Shown here: piece after piece, positions 27,026-34,547 of the stretch | Numbering within the stretch: the stretch's first letter is position 1 | Layout of the letters: the number at the start of each line of letters is the position of its first letter | DNA from: Neisseria sp. | GTDB taxonomy: Bacteria > Pseudomonadota > Gammaproteobacteria > Burkholderiales > Neisseriaceae | Length of the DNA stretch: 64,000 nucleotides | Assembly: GCF_030530745.1 (NCBI RefSeq) | Contig: NZ_JAUMUI010000001.1 | Coordinates: 156,697-220,696, forward strand | Direction: 5' to 3' | Program-made: the position numbers and the translations under genes | Notes under the pieces: generated by a model | Told to the model about the DNA's origin: nothing | The model's input: the letters and a program-made list of their open reading frames with translations, nothing else | Databases searched by the model: none

Positions 27026-27625
27026 TCAATTAAAATAAGAACTCCGTAGTAATGCAGTCATAAAATCTCCCACGGCAGGTAAAACTTTCCGCAAATGCTT
27101 TTTAATATCCGCCCATACCTTTTCAATCGGATTAAGCTCGGGTGAATAAGGTGCAAGGGGCAATACTTTATGTCCCTGCTTCTGCGCCATTTCAGCCAAA
27201 ACCACCATACGGTGGAAGCGGGCATTGTCCATAATGATGACGGATTTCTCCGTCAGTTCGGGCAGCAGCATCTGCTCAAACCATGCTTCGAACAGGCTGC
27301 CGTCCATGGTGCCGCAATAGGTCATGGGTGCAATCAGGCTGCCTTTACCTTGGATTTGTGCTGCAGCCAATGAAATACGTCGGTATTTCCTGCCGCTGAT
27401 TTGTGCTTTGACGGGTACGCCTTTTTCCGAGTAGGCGTAAGGGCGGTAAAAAAAGGTGTCGAACCCTGTTTCATCAAGAAAAACTGCTTGATAGTCAGTA
27501 TATTGGCCCAATGCTTGTTGATAAGCAGCTACTTGTTCGGGCTTTTGTTCTTTGTATGTGGCGGTCTTTTTTTTCGTGTGATGCCCATGACTTTGAGCAG
27601 GTAGCTGACATTTGGGGTGCTGCAC
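27026..27625 (-). CDS. IS630-family transposase, OrfB (catalytic part)
   Basis: The DDE catalytic domain: first Asp in VFLDETGFD, second in VIIMDNARFH and the Glu in PELNPIEKVWADIKKHL, all in the right order and spacing for IS630. The apparent N-terminus upstream of KKKTATYKEQKPEQ is an artefact of reading the OrfA region in this frame. The real product is probably the OrfA-OrfB fusion made by frameshifting. The stop lies five bases from the end of the element. Nothing suggests inactivation. Confidence 0.85.
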   Translation of the reverse strand: MQHPKCQLPAQSHGHHTKKKTATYKEQKPEQVAAYQQALGQYTDYQAVFLDETGFDTFFYRPYAYSEKGVPVKAQISGRKYRRISLAAAQIQGKGSLIAPMTYCGTMDGSLFEAWFEQMLLPELTEKSVIIMDNARFHRMVVLAEMAQKQGHKVLPLAPYSPELNPIEKVWADIKKHLRKVLPAVGDFMTALLRSSYFN

Positions 27626-27879
27626 CCTAAATGTTCTGCGATTTCGTACAGGTAGGCATCAGGATGTTGTTTGAGATAGTCCGAAAGCTGTTGCCTGTCT
27701 GTTTTTGTGGCATTACCACCTTTAACTTGATGCGCCGGTGAACTTGTTTGTTCATAGAGTCGCAGCCAACTGCTCAGCGTTTTGTCGCTGATACCGTATA
27801 CACGGCAGACTTGGCTTGCATTTTTGCATTGCCGGTAATATTCGATTGCTTTTTGCCGGAGTTCTATCGGGTAGGCCAT
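27529..27879 (-). CDS. IS630-family transposase, OrfA (DNA-binding part)
   Basis: A 116-residue helix-turn-helix part: MAYPIELRQKAIEYYRQCKN with KTLSSWLRLYE and the second helical region YLYEIAEHLGCSTPNVSYLL. It overlaps OrfB across the slippery run of eight A's near 27570, where the ribosome probably shifts frame to make the full enzyme. Confidence 0.85.
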   Translation of the reverse strand: MAYPIELRQKAIEYYRQCKNASQVCRVYGISDKTLSSWLRLYEQTSSPAHQVKGGNATKTDRQQLSDYLKQHPDAYLYEIAEHLGCSTPNVSYLLKVMGITRKKRPPHTKNKSPNK

Positions 27880-27990
27880 TTTTCTGTCGGTAAGGGGGTA
27901 AAGTTCGGAATTCTTATTTTAATTCACTATATGTTGAAATGTCCCTTACGCTGATTTTTTATCAATACGGCATTTATCCGGCCTGCCCTT

Positions 27991-28034
27991 TTTCAGACGG
28001 CCTCAATAACGGGTTGAAAAAAGGCCGTCTGAAA
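27991..28034. terminator. inverted DUS pair
   Basis: TTTTCAGACGGCCT faces AGGCCGTCTGAAAA with a spacer of about 18 bases, between the insertion sequence and the gene at 28134. It probably ends the transcript of the 28134-28946 gene. Confidence 0.55.
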
Positions 28035-28133
28035 ACCTTGGGCTTCTGCAAACCCGCCTGTGCACATATTTTGTGCTGCGGCGGTTTCACCTAAACCCGG
28101 TTTTCAAACGGCCTGCCTTGCCGGTACGGCGTA

Positions 28134-28946
28134 TCAGCGTTTGTATTTCAGGCTGTATTTGATTTCCGACATGGCGGCTTTAAGGTTGTAGTCGAGGATT
28201 TCCTCTACCACAGCGGGAGTCTGCTCGTTCAGAACCTGCTGGAGCTGGTAGGTGAGTGCGGCAGTTTGTTTCTGAACCGCCACGCGCACCATGCCGGCCA
28301 CTGCATCGGTAAGGTGCGGGCGCAGCCGGCGGATCAGGCGTTCCAGCAGCTCTTGTTCCGACAAACACATCACCGGCTTGCGCGGATCAACCTGCGGGTT
28401 GATTACCTTCACCGTAACCGGCAGCCATTCTTCGGCCTGCACGGCTTCTTCAAATACGTTGCCGTCTTCTTCCCGCACCGTTTCGCCCTCCTCCTGCTGC
28501 TGTGCGGAAGGGTCGGCAAACGAAACTCTTTGCCGCTTGGGATTCAGCCATACCGTGCGCGTGCTTTCCAATTTGCCGTCGTCCACCCGCGCCGACTGCA
28601 AAGCCGTTTGCGCGGCCAGCCAGTCTTCCTGCAACAACACGGTGGTGTCGGTTTCGGCGGTAATGGTGTCGGCCAGCGGGTCGTTGTGTTCCTGCTGCCA
28701 TTGCTGCAAATATTCGCGCAGCATCCGTTCGGCAGCCTTGGCATTCAGCTGTGCCTCTTCCGGCGCGGGTTTGGCACGCTTCGGTGCGGCCTGTGGGGCG
28801 GGTGCCGGGCGTTGCGCCTGCGGCCTTACCGCTCCACTTCGCCCCGAATGGCGCTGCTCGCGCAATTTTTCCAAACCTTTTTCCCAGTCGAATTCTTCTT
28901 GTCCGTTATCGTTGCCGGAAGCTTCCGGCATGTTGCGGTTAGTCAT
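28134..28946 (-). CDS. conserved hypothetical protein, acidic and Gln-rich
   Basis: A 270-residue cytoplasmic protein of unknown function. Residues 1-65 are a low-complexity charged and Ala/Pro-rich region (RPAPAPQAAPKRAKPAPEEA). The middle is acidic. The C-terminal ~90 residues are helical and look like the conserved part (LSEQELLERLIRRLRPHLTD, then QQVLNEQTPAVVEEILDYNL). No signal peptide or membrane span. ATG at 28946 follows AAGGATAAACAC and is preferred to a start at 29054 that would cover the divergent promoter region. Confidence 0.65.
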   Translation of the reverse strand: MTNRNMPEASGNDNGQEEFDWEKGLEKLREQRHSGRSGAVRPQAQRPAPAPQAAPKRAKPAPEEAQLNAKAAERMLREYLQQWQQEHNDPLADTITAETDTTVLLQEDWLAAQTALQSARVDDGKLESTRTVWLNPKRQRVSFADPSAQQQEEGETVREEDGNVFEEAVQAEEWLPVTVKVINPQVDPRKPVMCLSEQELLERLIRRLRPHLTDAVAGMVRVAVQKQTAALTYQLQQVLNEQTPAVVEEILDYNLKAAMSEIKYSLKYKR

Positions 28947-29080
28947 GTGTTTATCCTTATTGTCTGCGGCCTGTTGCCGCCGCTTTATATCGTGAACCGG
29001 TTCAGTTTCCGTGCCGCCAAAGTTTAAATCTGAGTTTGCGCTATAATGCTGCATTCTAACAGATTCCCGAAAGAAAAATC
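28947..29080. promoter_or_regulatory. divergent promoter region
   Basis: The gap between the diverging genes at 28946 and 29081 has a good -10 box TATAAT at 29042-29047 for the rightward gene. A matching -35 is not obvious. Confidence 0.45.
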
Positions 29081-29332
29081 ATGAACAGCATAGAACAGCG
29101 CTTGGAATATCTCGAAGAAGCCTGCGACGTTTTGCGCATGCAAAACCATGTATTGGCCACTGCCTTCAAAGGCATGGTGCGCGCCCTGCCCGCCGATACC
29201 GCACAAGATGTGGTCGAGTCGGTGCAGCTTGCCTTTGAAGATGCCTTGGCCGAACTTAATTATGAAGACAGCCCGCACACGGATTTGTTCCACGATGTTA
29301 CTTATGCCTTTTTCCGCGAAAAAGAGCGTTAA
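29081..29332 (+). CDS. small conserved hypothetical protein
   Basis: An 83-residue acidic protein (MNSIEQRLEYLEEACDVLRM start) with an N-terminal coiled-coil-like helix and a second helix LPADTAQDVVESVQLAFEDA. No signal peptide or known motif; function unknown. ATG at 29081 is preceded by GAAAGAAAAATC and a TATAAT box 34 bases earlier. Confidence 0.7.
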   Translation: MNSIEQRLEYLEEACDVLRMQNHVLATAFKGMVRALPADTAQDVVESVQLAFEDALAELNYEDSPHTDLFHDVTYAFFREKER

Positions 29333-29449
29333 CAACCTGCAACCGTATGGCCTTCATATGCAGGCGACAACAGCCCAAACCGTATTAAAGATGTATTTTT
29401 GTTGGCTTATGTTAAAATAATTATTTTTAATTTCCTAGGAACACTCAAA

Positions 29450-30235
29450 ATGAACATGAAAAAATGGATTGCCGCCGCCATCGCCTGCTCCGCATTAGCC
29501 TTAGGCGCCTGTGGCGGCCAAAGCGGCGGTTCCGCCTCAACAGGTGCCGGTGCCGACAAAGTATACCGCGTTGCCACCAATGCCGAATTTGCCCCGTTCG
29601 AATCGATGAACGCCAGCAACCAAATCGAAGGTTTCGATATCGACCTGCTCAATGCCATGTCTGAAGCCGGCAACTTCAAAGTGGAATACAAACACCAGCC
29701 GTGGGACAGCATTTTCCCCGCGTTAACCAACGGCGACGTGGATATCCTGCTCTCGGCCATCACCATCACCGACGAGCGCAAACAAACCATGAGCTTCACC
29801 AACCCCTACTTTGAAATCACGCAAGTGATCCTGGTGCAGAAGGGTAAAAACATCAATTCGGTCGAAGATCTGAAAAAAGCACAGAAAGTGGGCGTGGTAA
29901 CCGGCCAAACCGGTGATTTTGCCGCTTCTAAAATCTTGGGCAGCAACAGCCCCAAAATCGCCCGTTTCGAAAGCCTGCCGCTGGTGATTAAAGAGCTGGA
30001 AAACGGCGGCCTTGATGCGGTGATTTCCGACAGCGCCGTTGTAGGCAACTATGTGAAAAACAATGGCGACAAAGGCTTCAGCATGGTTGCCGTGCCTGAT
30101 TTCGAAGCGGAAAACTACGGCATGGCCGTGCGTAAAGACGATACCGCCACGCTGAATATGCTGAATGACGCCCTGGCCAAAGTACGCGAAAACGGCGAAT
30201 ATGAAAAAATCCAAAGCAAGTATTTCGCTAAATAA
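29450..30235 (+). CDS. amino-acid ABC transporter, substrate-binding lipoprotein
   Basis: Type 3 family periplasmic binding protein anchored as a lipoprotein: the signal peptide ends in the lipobox LGAC (Cys about residue 20). The mature part has the family features NAEFAPFESMNASNQIEGFD with IDLLNAMSEAG, ALTNGDVDILLSAITITDER and GVVTGQTGDFAA. It should deliver a polar or basic amino acid to an inner-membrane permease, but no permease or ATPase gene is adjacent. ATG at 29450 is chosen; an ATG two codons later (29456) is also possible. A strong terminator follows. Confidence 0.9.
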   Translation: MNMKKWIAAAIACSALALGACGGQSGGSASTGAGADKVYRVATNAEFAPFESMNASNQIEGFDIDLLNAMSEAGNFKVEYKHQPWDSIFPALTNGDVDILLSAITITDERKQTMSFTNPYFEITQVILVQKGKNINSVEDLKKAQKVGVVTGQTGDFAASKILGSNSPKIARFESLPLVIKELENGGLDAVISDSAVVGNYVKNNGDKGFSMVAVPDFEAENYGMAVRKDDTATLNMLNDALAKVRENGEYEKIQSKYFAK

Positions 30236-30252
30236 GGCGGTTCGCTGCAAAC

Positions 30253-30290
30253 AAAACAAAAGCCCCTTGGCCGCAAGGGGCTTTTGTTTT
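30253..30290 (+). terminator. rho-independent terminator
   Basis: AAAAGCCCCTTG and CAAGGGGCTTTT form a stem followed by TGTTTT, 18 bases behind the substrate-binding protein gene. Confidence 0.88.
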
Positions 30291-30304
30291 GGCCTGAACA
30301 AGCA

Positions 30305-30436
30305 AGCCGAGACCTTTGCAAAACTGCCTTGAGGCCGTCTGAAATACTCAAGCCCCGTCATACTCGGGCTTGACCCAAGTATTTAGGGTTTCAGTAACAG
30401 TAAGATATCCGGATCAAGCCCGAACATGACGAAACT
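30305..30436. repeat. dispersed intergenic repeat
   Basis: Composed of GACCTTTGCAAAA, a GAGGCCGTCTGAAATAC uptake sequence and imperfect palindromes of CGGGCTTGACCC / GGATCAAGCCCG. Relatives are seen at about 44235-44400, 55275-55405 and 58003-58100, and shorter ones at 32725 and 50541. Confidence 0.6.
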
Positions 30437-30470
30437 GTTATTAAGTCAGTTGGTTTTGCTATATATCTGA

Positions 30471-30498
30471 AGGCCGTCTGAAACGTTTCAGACGGCCT
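30471..30498. terminator. inverted DUS pair behind the alcohol dehydrogenase gene
   Basis: AGGCCGTCTGAAA and TTTCAGACGGCCT form a near-perfect stem 38 bases behind the stop of the minus-strand gene at 30537. Confidence 0.65.
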
Positions 30499-30536
30499 TG
30501 TTATTGTTTAGAAGCTTAAACGATCGGTCCGGTTCA

Positions 30537-31682
30537 TCAAGCCGGGTCGAAAGCGGCTCGGAAGATGCCGATAATCTGCTCTTTGTCTGCCTGAATCGGA
30601 TTAGTAAGGCCGCAAACGTCTTTCAGCGCGTTTTCGGCTAACACGTCGAAGTCTTCTTCTTTCACACCCAATTCTTTCAGCGATTTCGGAATACCGACGA
30701 TGCGCGCCAGTTTGGTGATGGCGCCGATAACGTCCAGTCCGGCCAAATCGGGGTTGTTTTTGCCCAAAATCGCGCCGATTTCATCCAAGCGCGCTTTGGC
30801 GGCCTGTTGGTTGAAGCGTTCTACGTGGGGCAGCAGCAAGGCGTTGCAGACACCGTGCGGCAGATCGTAGAAACCGCCCAATTGGTGCGCCATGGCGTGC
30901 ACGTAACCGAGCGAAGCGTTGTTGAACGCCATGCCCGCCATAAACTGCGCATAGGCCATTTGTTCGCGCGCCTCTTTGTTTGTCGGGTCGCTCACGGCGG
31001 TGGGCAGATAACGGGCGATCAACTCGATGGCTTTAACGGCCACGGCATCGGTAATCGGCGAAGCGGCGGTGGAAACATAGGCTTCCACGGCGTGGGTAAG
31101 CGCGTCCATACCGGTGGCGGCGGTGAGGGGGGCGGGCATGCCTTCCATCAGGGCCGGTTCGTTCACCGACAACAGCGGGGTAACATGTTTATCGACGATG
31201 GCCATTTTCACATGGCGGGTTTCGTCGGTGATGATGGTGAAACGGGTCATTTCCGAAGCCGTGCCGGCGGTGGTGTTGATGGCCACCAGCGGGATTTGCG
31301 GTTTTTTCGATTTATCCAAACCTTCGTAGTCTTCGATTTTGCCGCCGTTGGCCGCCACGATGGCGATGGCTTTGGCCGCATCGTGGGAAGAACCGCCGCC
31401 CAAAGAAATCACGCAGTCGGCGCTGCTTTCTTTCAGTTTCGCCAAACCGGCATTAACGTTGCTTACGGTGGGGTTGGGCTGCACTTGGTCGAATACGGCA
31501 TAATCAATGCCTTTTTCTTTCAACAAGCCGCCGATTTGGTCGGCCACGCCCATTTTGCTCAAACCGCCGTCGGTTACGATTAAGGCTTTTTTCAGGCCGA
31601 GCGCGGCAATCGCGTCCATCGCCTGAGCCAGCGCACCGGCACCGATAATGTTTTGAACGGGCATGAAGAATTGTGTTGCCAT
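30537..31682 (-). CDS. yiaY: iron-containing alcohol dehydrogenase
   Basis: A 381-residue group III (iron-dependent) NAD(P)-linked dehydrogenase of the FucO/YiaY/AdhB type, oxidising short-chain alcohols or L-threonine-like substrates in the cytoplasm. It has the nucleotide-binding [13 protein letters not shown] (about 95-107), [12 protein letters not shown], the metal-binding helix [14 protein letters not shown] and the [16 protein letters not shown] segment with the iron-ligand histidines. ATG at 31682 follows AAGGAGCACTATC; an in-frame start at 31784 lacks family similarity. The true substrate cannot be read from sequence. Confidence 0.9.
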   Translation of the reverse strand: MATQFFMPVQNIIGAGALAQAMDAIAALGLKKALIVTDGGLSKMGVADQIGGLLKEKGIDYAVFDQVQPNPTVSNVNAGLAKLKESSADCVISLGGGSSHDAAKAIAIVAANGGKIEDYEGLDKSKKPQIPLVAINTTAGTASEMTRFTIITDETRHVKMAIVDKHVTPLLSVNEPALMEGMPAPLTAATGMDALTHAVEAYVSTAASPITDAVAVKAIELIARYLPTAVSDPTNKEAREQMAYAQFMAGMAFNNASLGYVHAMAHQLGGFYDLPHGVCNALLLPHVERFNQQAAKARLDEIGAILGKNNPDLAGLDVIGAITKLARIVGIPKSLKELGVKEEDFDVLAENALKDVCGLTNPIQADKEQIIGIFRAAFDPA

Positions 31683-32067
31683 GATAGTGCTCCTTGTGTA
31701 GTTTGCAGAAATCATTCCGCCGGTGCCGTATTTTTCTGAAAACCGCCTGTACACCGGTACCGTCCAAATTGCCACAAGGCGCAAACGGCTGCAAGCTGAA
31801 AATCCGCCTGCGTTTGTTTTTTAGCGTTATCTTACCTAATATTAAATATTTGAAACATGTTTTCACTTCTTTTGCTTTGTTTGCAGAGAAAGGCCGTCTG
31901 AAAGTTTCCGGCACATTATTGCGCCAACGCAATCTTTCAGACGGCCGAAAGCCTGTTCAAAACACACCACCCACTCTGCCTGCAGAACCGTTAATTTAAA
32001 CTGCCTGATCTGAATTACAGCATCCGGATCACAATATCAAAAAACGGAAGGGCAATACAGCCCGACG
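31683..32067. other. intergenic region without a gene
   Basis: Contains an inverted uptake-sequence pair (about 31890-31946) and an AT-rich stretch around 31820-31865 that could carry the dehydrogenase promoter. No further coding or RNA signal is seen. Confidence 0.5.
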
Positions 32068-32454
32068 CTAAGAAGCCCTGCCGAACACACGTTTTGCCGA
32101 AGCAACTTTATATGCCAGCCACAGTGCCGCACCCGCCCCAAACATATCGGCAATACTGTCGGCAATACTACCTTCGCGTGTGCGGGTAAATAAAGCCTGC
32201 GCGGTTTCGCTGCCCGTAGCGGCCAATACGGCCAACACAAACAGCAACCGGTAAGGCACGGCAAGGCCATCCTGCATAAAAGCTTTGGCCAGCAGCCAAA
32301 ATTGGGCGAAAAACAGCGCGAAATGCACCACCTTATCAAAATGGACAAACGGCGGGGCTCCGCCGTCGGACTCGCTGAACAGCAGCAAATATACTGCGGC
32401 AACAAACCACAACACGGCAAACAGTGCAAAACGGTTTTTGGGTATCCGTATCAA
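32068..32454 (-). CDS. VanZ-family membrane protein
   Basis: A 128-residue protein with about three to four membrane spans (FALFAVLWFVAAVYLLLF, then LLFVLAVLAATGSETAQAL) and the VanZ hallmark FDKVVHFALFFAQFW followed by GSIADSIADMFGAGAALW. The function of such stand-alone VanZ proteins is unknown. No ATG fits. TTG at 32454 overlaps the upstream stop (TTGA) and sits behind GAGGAGGGAG, so translational coupling is likely; another TTG at 32475 is possible but has a poorer ribosome site. Confidence 0.72.
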   Translation of the reverse strand: MIRIPKNRFALFAVLWFVAAVYLLLFSESDGGAPPFVHFDKVVHFALFFAQFWLLAKAFMQDGLAVPYRLLFVLAVLAATGSETAQALFTRTREGSIADSIADMFGAGAALWLAYKVASAKRVFGRAS

Positions 32455-32657
32455 ACTCCCTCCTCTTCCAACCAAATCCGGCAGGTTTGCGCCAAACGCT
32501 CGAACTTTCCACCACGCGCCTGCAGAATATCACACCACCCGGCCACATCGCCACGCGAAGGCGCTTCGTCCAAACTGCACTCATAAAGCAGAAAATCCAG
32601 TGTTTCAGCCACTACGTCGGCGGATTCAGTGCGGATTAAATCTAAAACTGCCTGCAT
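32451..32657 (-). CDS. small conserved hypothetical protein
   Basis: A 68-residue soluble protein (MQAVLDLIRTESADVVAETL start) made mainly of helices, with two cysteines in the second half. It overlaps the VanZ gene by four bases. No known motif; function unknown. Confidence 0.6.
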   Translation of the reverse strand: MQAVLDLIRTESADVVAETLDFLLYECSLDEAPSRGDVAGWCDILQARGGKFERLAQTCRIWLEEEGV

Positions 32658-32833
32658 AACAACCAACTTAACCAGTTAGATAAAATATGATTATAACGCC
32701 TCGACCGATATCCGCCAGCGCAAACCGAAGCCTTTGCAAAACCCGCCGTGGCCGTCTGAAATACCCTGCCGCACCCAACTTGGTTCACAATAGAACACAA
32801 ACGAATAAAACCGAACCGCCACAATCAACAGGC

Positions 32834-32925
32834 AAAAAAATGCACACATTCACAAGAATGTGTGCCAAGTCTACAAAGGAGAAATAGAGGAGAAACTATC
32901 AACTGAATACAGAAATTAGTCAACG
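32834..32925 (-). ncRNA. sibling small RNA B (NmsR/RcoF-like)
   Basis: About 92 nt. Promoter -35 TTGACT (32960-32955) and -10 CATAAT (32937-32932) are separated by exactly 17 bases. The RNA has a weak 5' stem, a single-stranded CUCCU-rich middle (TTTCTCCTCTATTTCTCC), and a terminator hairpin with arms GCACACATTC/GAATGTGTGC followed by seven T's after an A. The middle and the first terminator base pairs are identical to sibling A at 33124-33213, while the stems differ in compensating ways. CUCCU can pair with Shine-Dalgarno sequences. Neisseria is known to have tandem sibling RNAs of this build that repress TCA- and methylcitrate-cycle and amino-acid genes; identity with them is inferred. Confidence 0.8.
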
Positions 32926-32931
32926 GAAAGG

Positions 32932-32960
32932 ATTATGCCGAAACGCCGGCACCTAGTCAA
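32932..32960 (-). promoter_or_regulatory. promoter of sibling small RNA B
   Basis: TTGACT, 17 bases, CATAAT on the minus strand; the hexamers and spacing are identical to those of sibling A although the spacer bases differ. Confidence 0.8.
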
Positions 32961-33123
32961 TCATTCCGCTTATTTTATTTTACAATCCGGGTATTTTATT
33001 TTTGCTATGTACCTGTATTGCGCATACTGCCGGCACATTTGGAAAACCTTGCCAGCCGGGCTGCCCGAAACTTTTCCGAAACTGCTTTAGAAGCGTTTGA
33101 TTTCGCAAGCGAACCTTACAGAC

Positions 33124-33213
33124 AAAAAAATGCGCATATCCGGTTAAGGTATGCGCCAAGTCTACAAAGGAGAAATAGAGGAGAAAACATCAAGCTGCTC
33201 ATTGCAACCTGAT
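33124..33213 (-). ncRNA. sibling small RNA A (NmsR/RcoF-like)
   Basis: About 90 nt. It begins with an 11-bp stem-loop (CATCAGGTTGC/GCAGCTTGATG, two G-U pairs), then the single-stranded TTTTCTCCTCTATTTCTCC and CTTTGTAGACTTG, then a terminator hairpin with arms GCGCATACC/GGATATGCGC and seven T's. The single-stranded middle is identical over about 30 bases to sibling B, 290 bases downstream. Expected role: Hfq-assisted translational repression through anti-Shine-Dalgarno pairing. Confidence 0.8.
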
Positions 33214-33219
33214 GTACGT

Positions 33220-33248
33220 ATTATGCTGATTTGCAGTAAGGCAGTCAA
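33220..33248 (-). promoter_or_regulatory. promoter of sibling small RNA A
   Basis: -35 TTGACT (33248-33243), 17-base spacer, -10 CATAAT (33225-33220). The predicted start is at about 33213. Confidence 0.8.
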
Positions 33249-33352
33249 ATATTTTTCGGATTCTGTTCGTTTGATGTTGCAAAGGCAACACAAAGCCTGA
33301 ATTTTCTGCCTGCAATGTTCGGTTTGTTTTCGGTTGGATGCCATCCGTTTTT

Positions 33353-34219
33353 TCAGACGGCCTTCCCGCCGCCTTCAAACACACCCAATGCCTGCCAGAC
33401 TTTTACCGCATCGGCGGTGGCTTTTACATCGTGCACACGCAGAATCTGCGCGCCTCGCGCCGCCGCCGCCAACGCCGCCGCCACGCTGCCGTGTATGCGT
33501 GCCGCAGCGTCGGCTTCGCCCGTCAGCTCGCCTATCATGCGCTTGCGCGACACGCCTATCAGCAGCGGCAGGCCGGTTTGCTGCATCAGGCTGCGCAAAT
33601 GCCGCATCAGCGCGGTGTTGTGTTGCAGGTTTTTGCCGAAACCGAAACCCGGGTCGAGAACGATGCGTTCGCGGGCAATGCCCGCTGTGGTGCAAACTGC
33701 CGCGCGCCCGTTGAGATAGCGGGCAACTTCAGCCACAACATCTTGATATTGCGGATTGTTTTGCATGGTAGCGGGCAGGCCCTGCATGTGCATCAGGCAG
33801 ATACCCGTGGCGGGCTGCTGCGCCAGCAATTCCACTGCGCCGTCGTCGCTCAGAGCAGATACATCGTTGATGATGTCCACCCCGCCCTGCTCCAGCGCCC
33901 GCTTCATCACTGCCGTTCGGCGGGTATCCAAACTCACGGGCACATTCCACGAGGCCAGCTCTTTGAGCACAGGCGCCACGCGCGCCCATTCGGTTTCGGG
34001 CGGCACATAATCCGCCCCGGGGCGGGTGGATTCGCCGCCGATGTCGAGAATGTCGGCGCCTTCCTGCAACAGCCGCTCCGCGTGGTTTAATGCGGTGCGG
34101 GCGTTTTGCGAATAGGCGCCGCCGTCGGAAAACGAATCGGGTGTCAGGTTGACGATGCCCATGATTTTCGGCCGCGACAAATCAATGTTGAAGCGGCCGC
34201 ACTGCCAGTGTGTGTTCAT
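33353..34219 (-). CDS. folP: dihydropteroate synthase
   Basis: Condenses p-aminobenzoate with dihydropterin pyrophosphate in folate synthesis; the target of sulfonamides. The 288-residue TIM-barrel protein has the signatures [15 protein letters not shown] (residues 20-34), [11 protein letters not shown], the pterin-site segment IINDVSA and the conserved [13 protein letters not shown]. The sulfonamide-relevant loops look ordinary, with no insertion. ATG at 34219. The two small RNAs lie downstream. Confidence 0.96.
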   Translation of the reverse strand: MNTHWQCGRFNIDLSRPKIMGIVNLTPDSFSDGGAYSQNARTALNHAERLLQEGADILDIGGESTRPGADYVPPETEWARVAPVLKELASWNVPVSLDTRRTAVMKRALEQGGVDIINDVSALSDDGAVELLAQQPATGICLMHMQGLPATMQNNPQYQDVVAEVARYLNGRAAVCTTAGIARERIVLDPGFGFGKNLQHNTALMRHLRSLMQQTGLPLLIGVSRKRMIGELTGEADAAARIHGSVAAALAAAARGAQILRVHDVKATADAVKVWQALGVFEGGGKAV

Positions 34220-34285
34220 CGGTTGTTGTCTCTGTGAAAGCGGTGGCTTGCCGCATGAGATGTTTTCAGACGGCCTTTGCCGCCT

Positions 34286-34492
34286 TTATTTCGTCAATAC
34301 AAAAAATTCGATTAATACATTTTTGAAAATAAAGCCGAACACGCCCAGCCCTAAAACCAAAAACAGAATAAACATACCGAATTTGCCGGCTTTCGATTCT
34401 TTGCCCAAGTTCCAAACGATGAAACCGAGAAACACCACCAAGCCGGTCAGGCAGATTTTCAGCGCCCAATCGGCAAATACTGCTTCATCCAT
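34286..34492 (-). CDS. DUF2788 family small membrane protein
   Basis: A 68-residue protein with two membrane spans, ALKICLTGLVVFLGFIVWNL and FGMFILFLVLGLGVFGFIF, joined by the basic loop GKESKAGK. This is the DUF2788 pattern; function unknown. ATG at 34492 is preceded by an AAAGGTAAAAATATGG stretch that can act as a ribosome site. Confidence 0.8.
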   Translation of the reverse strand: MDEAVFADWALKICLTGLVVFLGFIVWNLGKESKAGKFGMFILFLVLGLGVFGFIFKNVLIEFFVLTK

Positions 34493-34512
34493 ATTTTTAC
34501 CTTTATTGTTTT

Positions 34513-34545
34513 TTCAGACGGCCTTTATAAACAGGCCGTCTGAAA
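34513..34545. terminator. inverted DUS pair
   Basis: TTCAGACGGCCT faces AGGCCGTCTGAA just behind the metZ stop codon on the minus strand. Confidence 0.65.
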
Positions 34546-34547
34546 GC

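Larger units (their letters stand above)
27021..27931 (-). mobile_element. IS630-family insertion sequence
   Basis: A 911-bp element with imperfect terminal inverted repeats of about 26 bases (27021-27046, beginning TATAGTCAATTAAAATAAGA, and the complement of 27906-27931, beginning TATAGTGAATTAAAATAAGA). TA dinucleotides at both edges fit the TA target preference of the family. It contains two overlapping transposase reading frames joined by a frameshift in an A8 run. It closes the defence island on this side. Confidence 0.85.
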
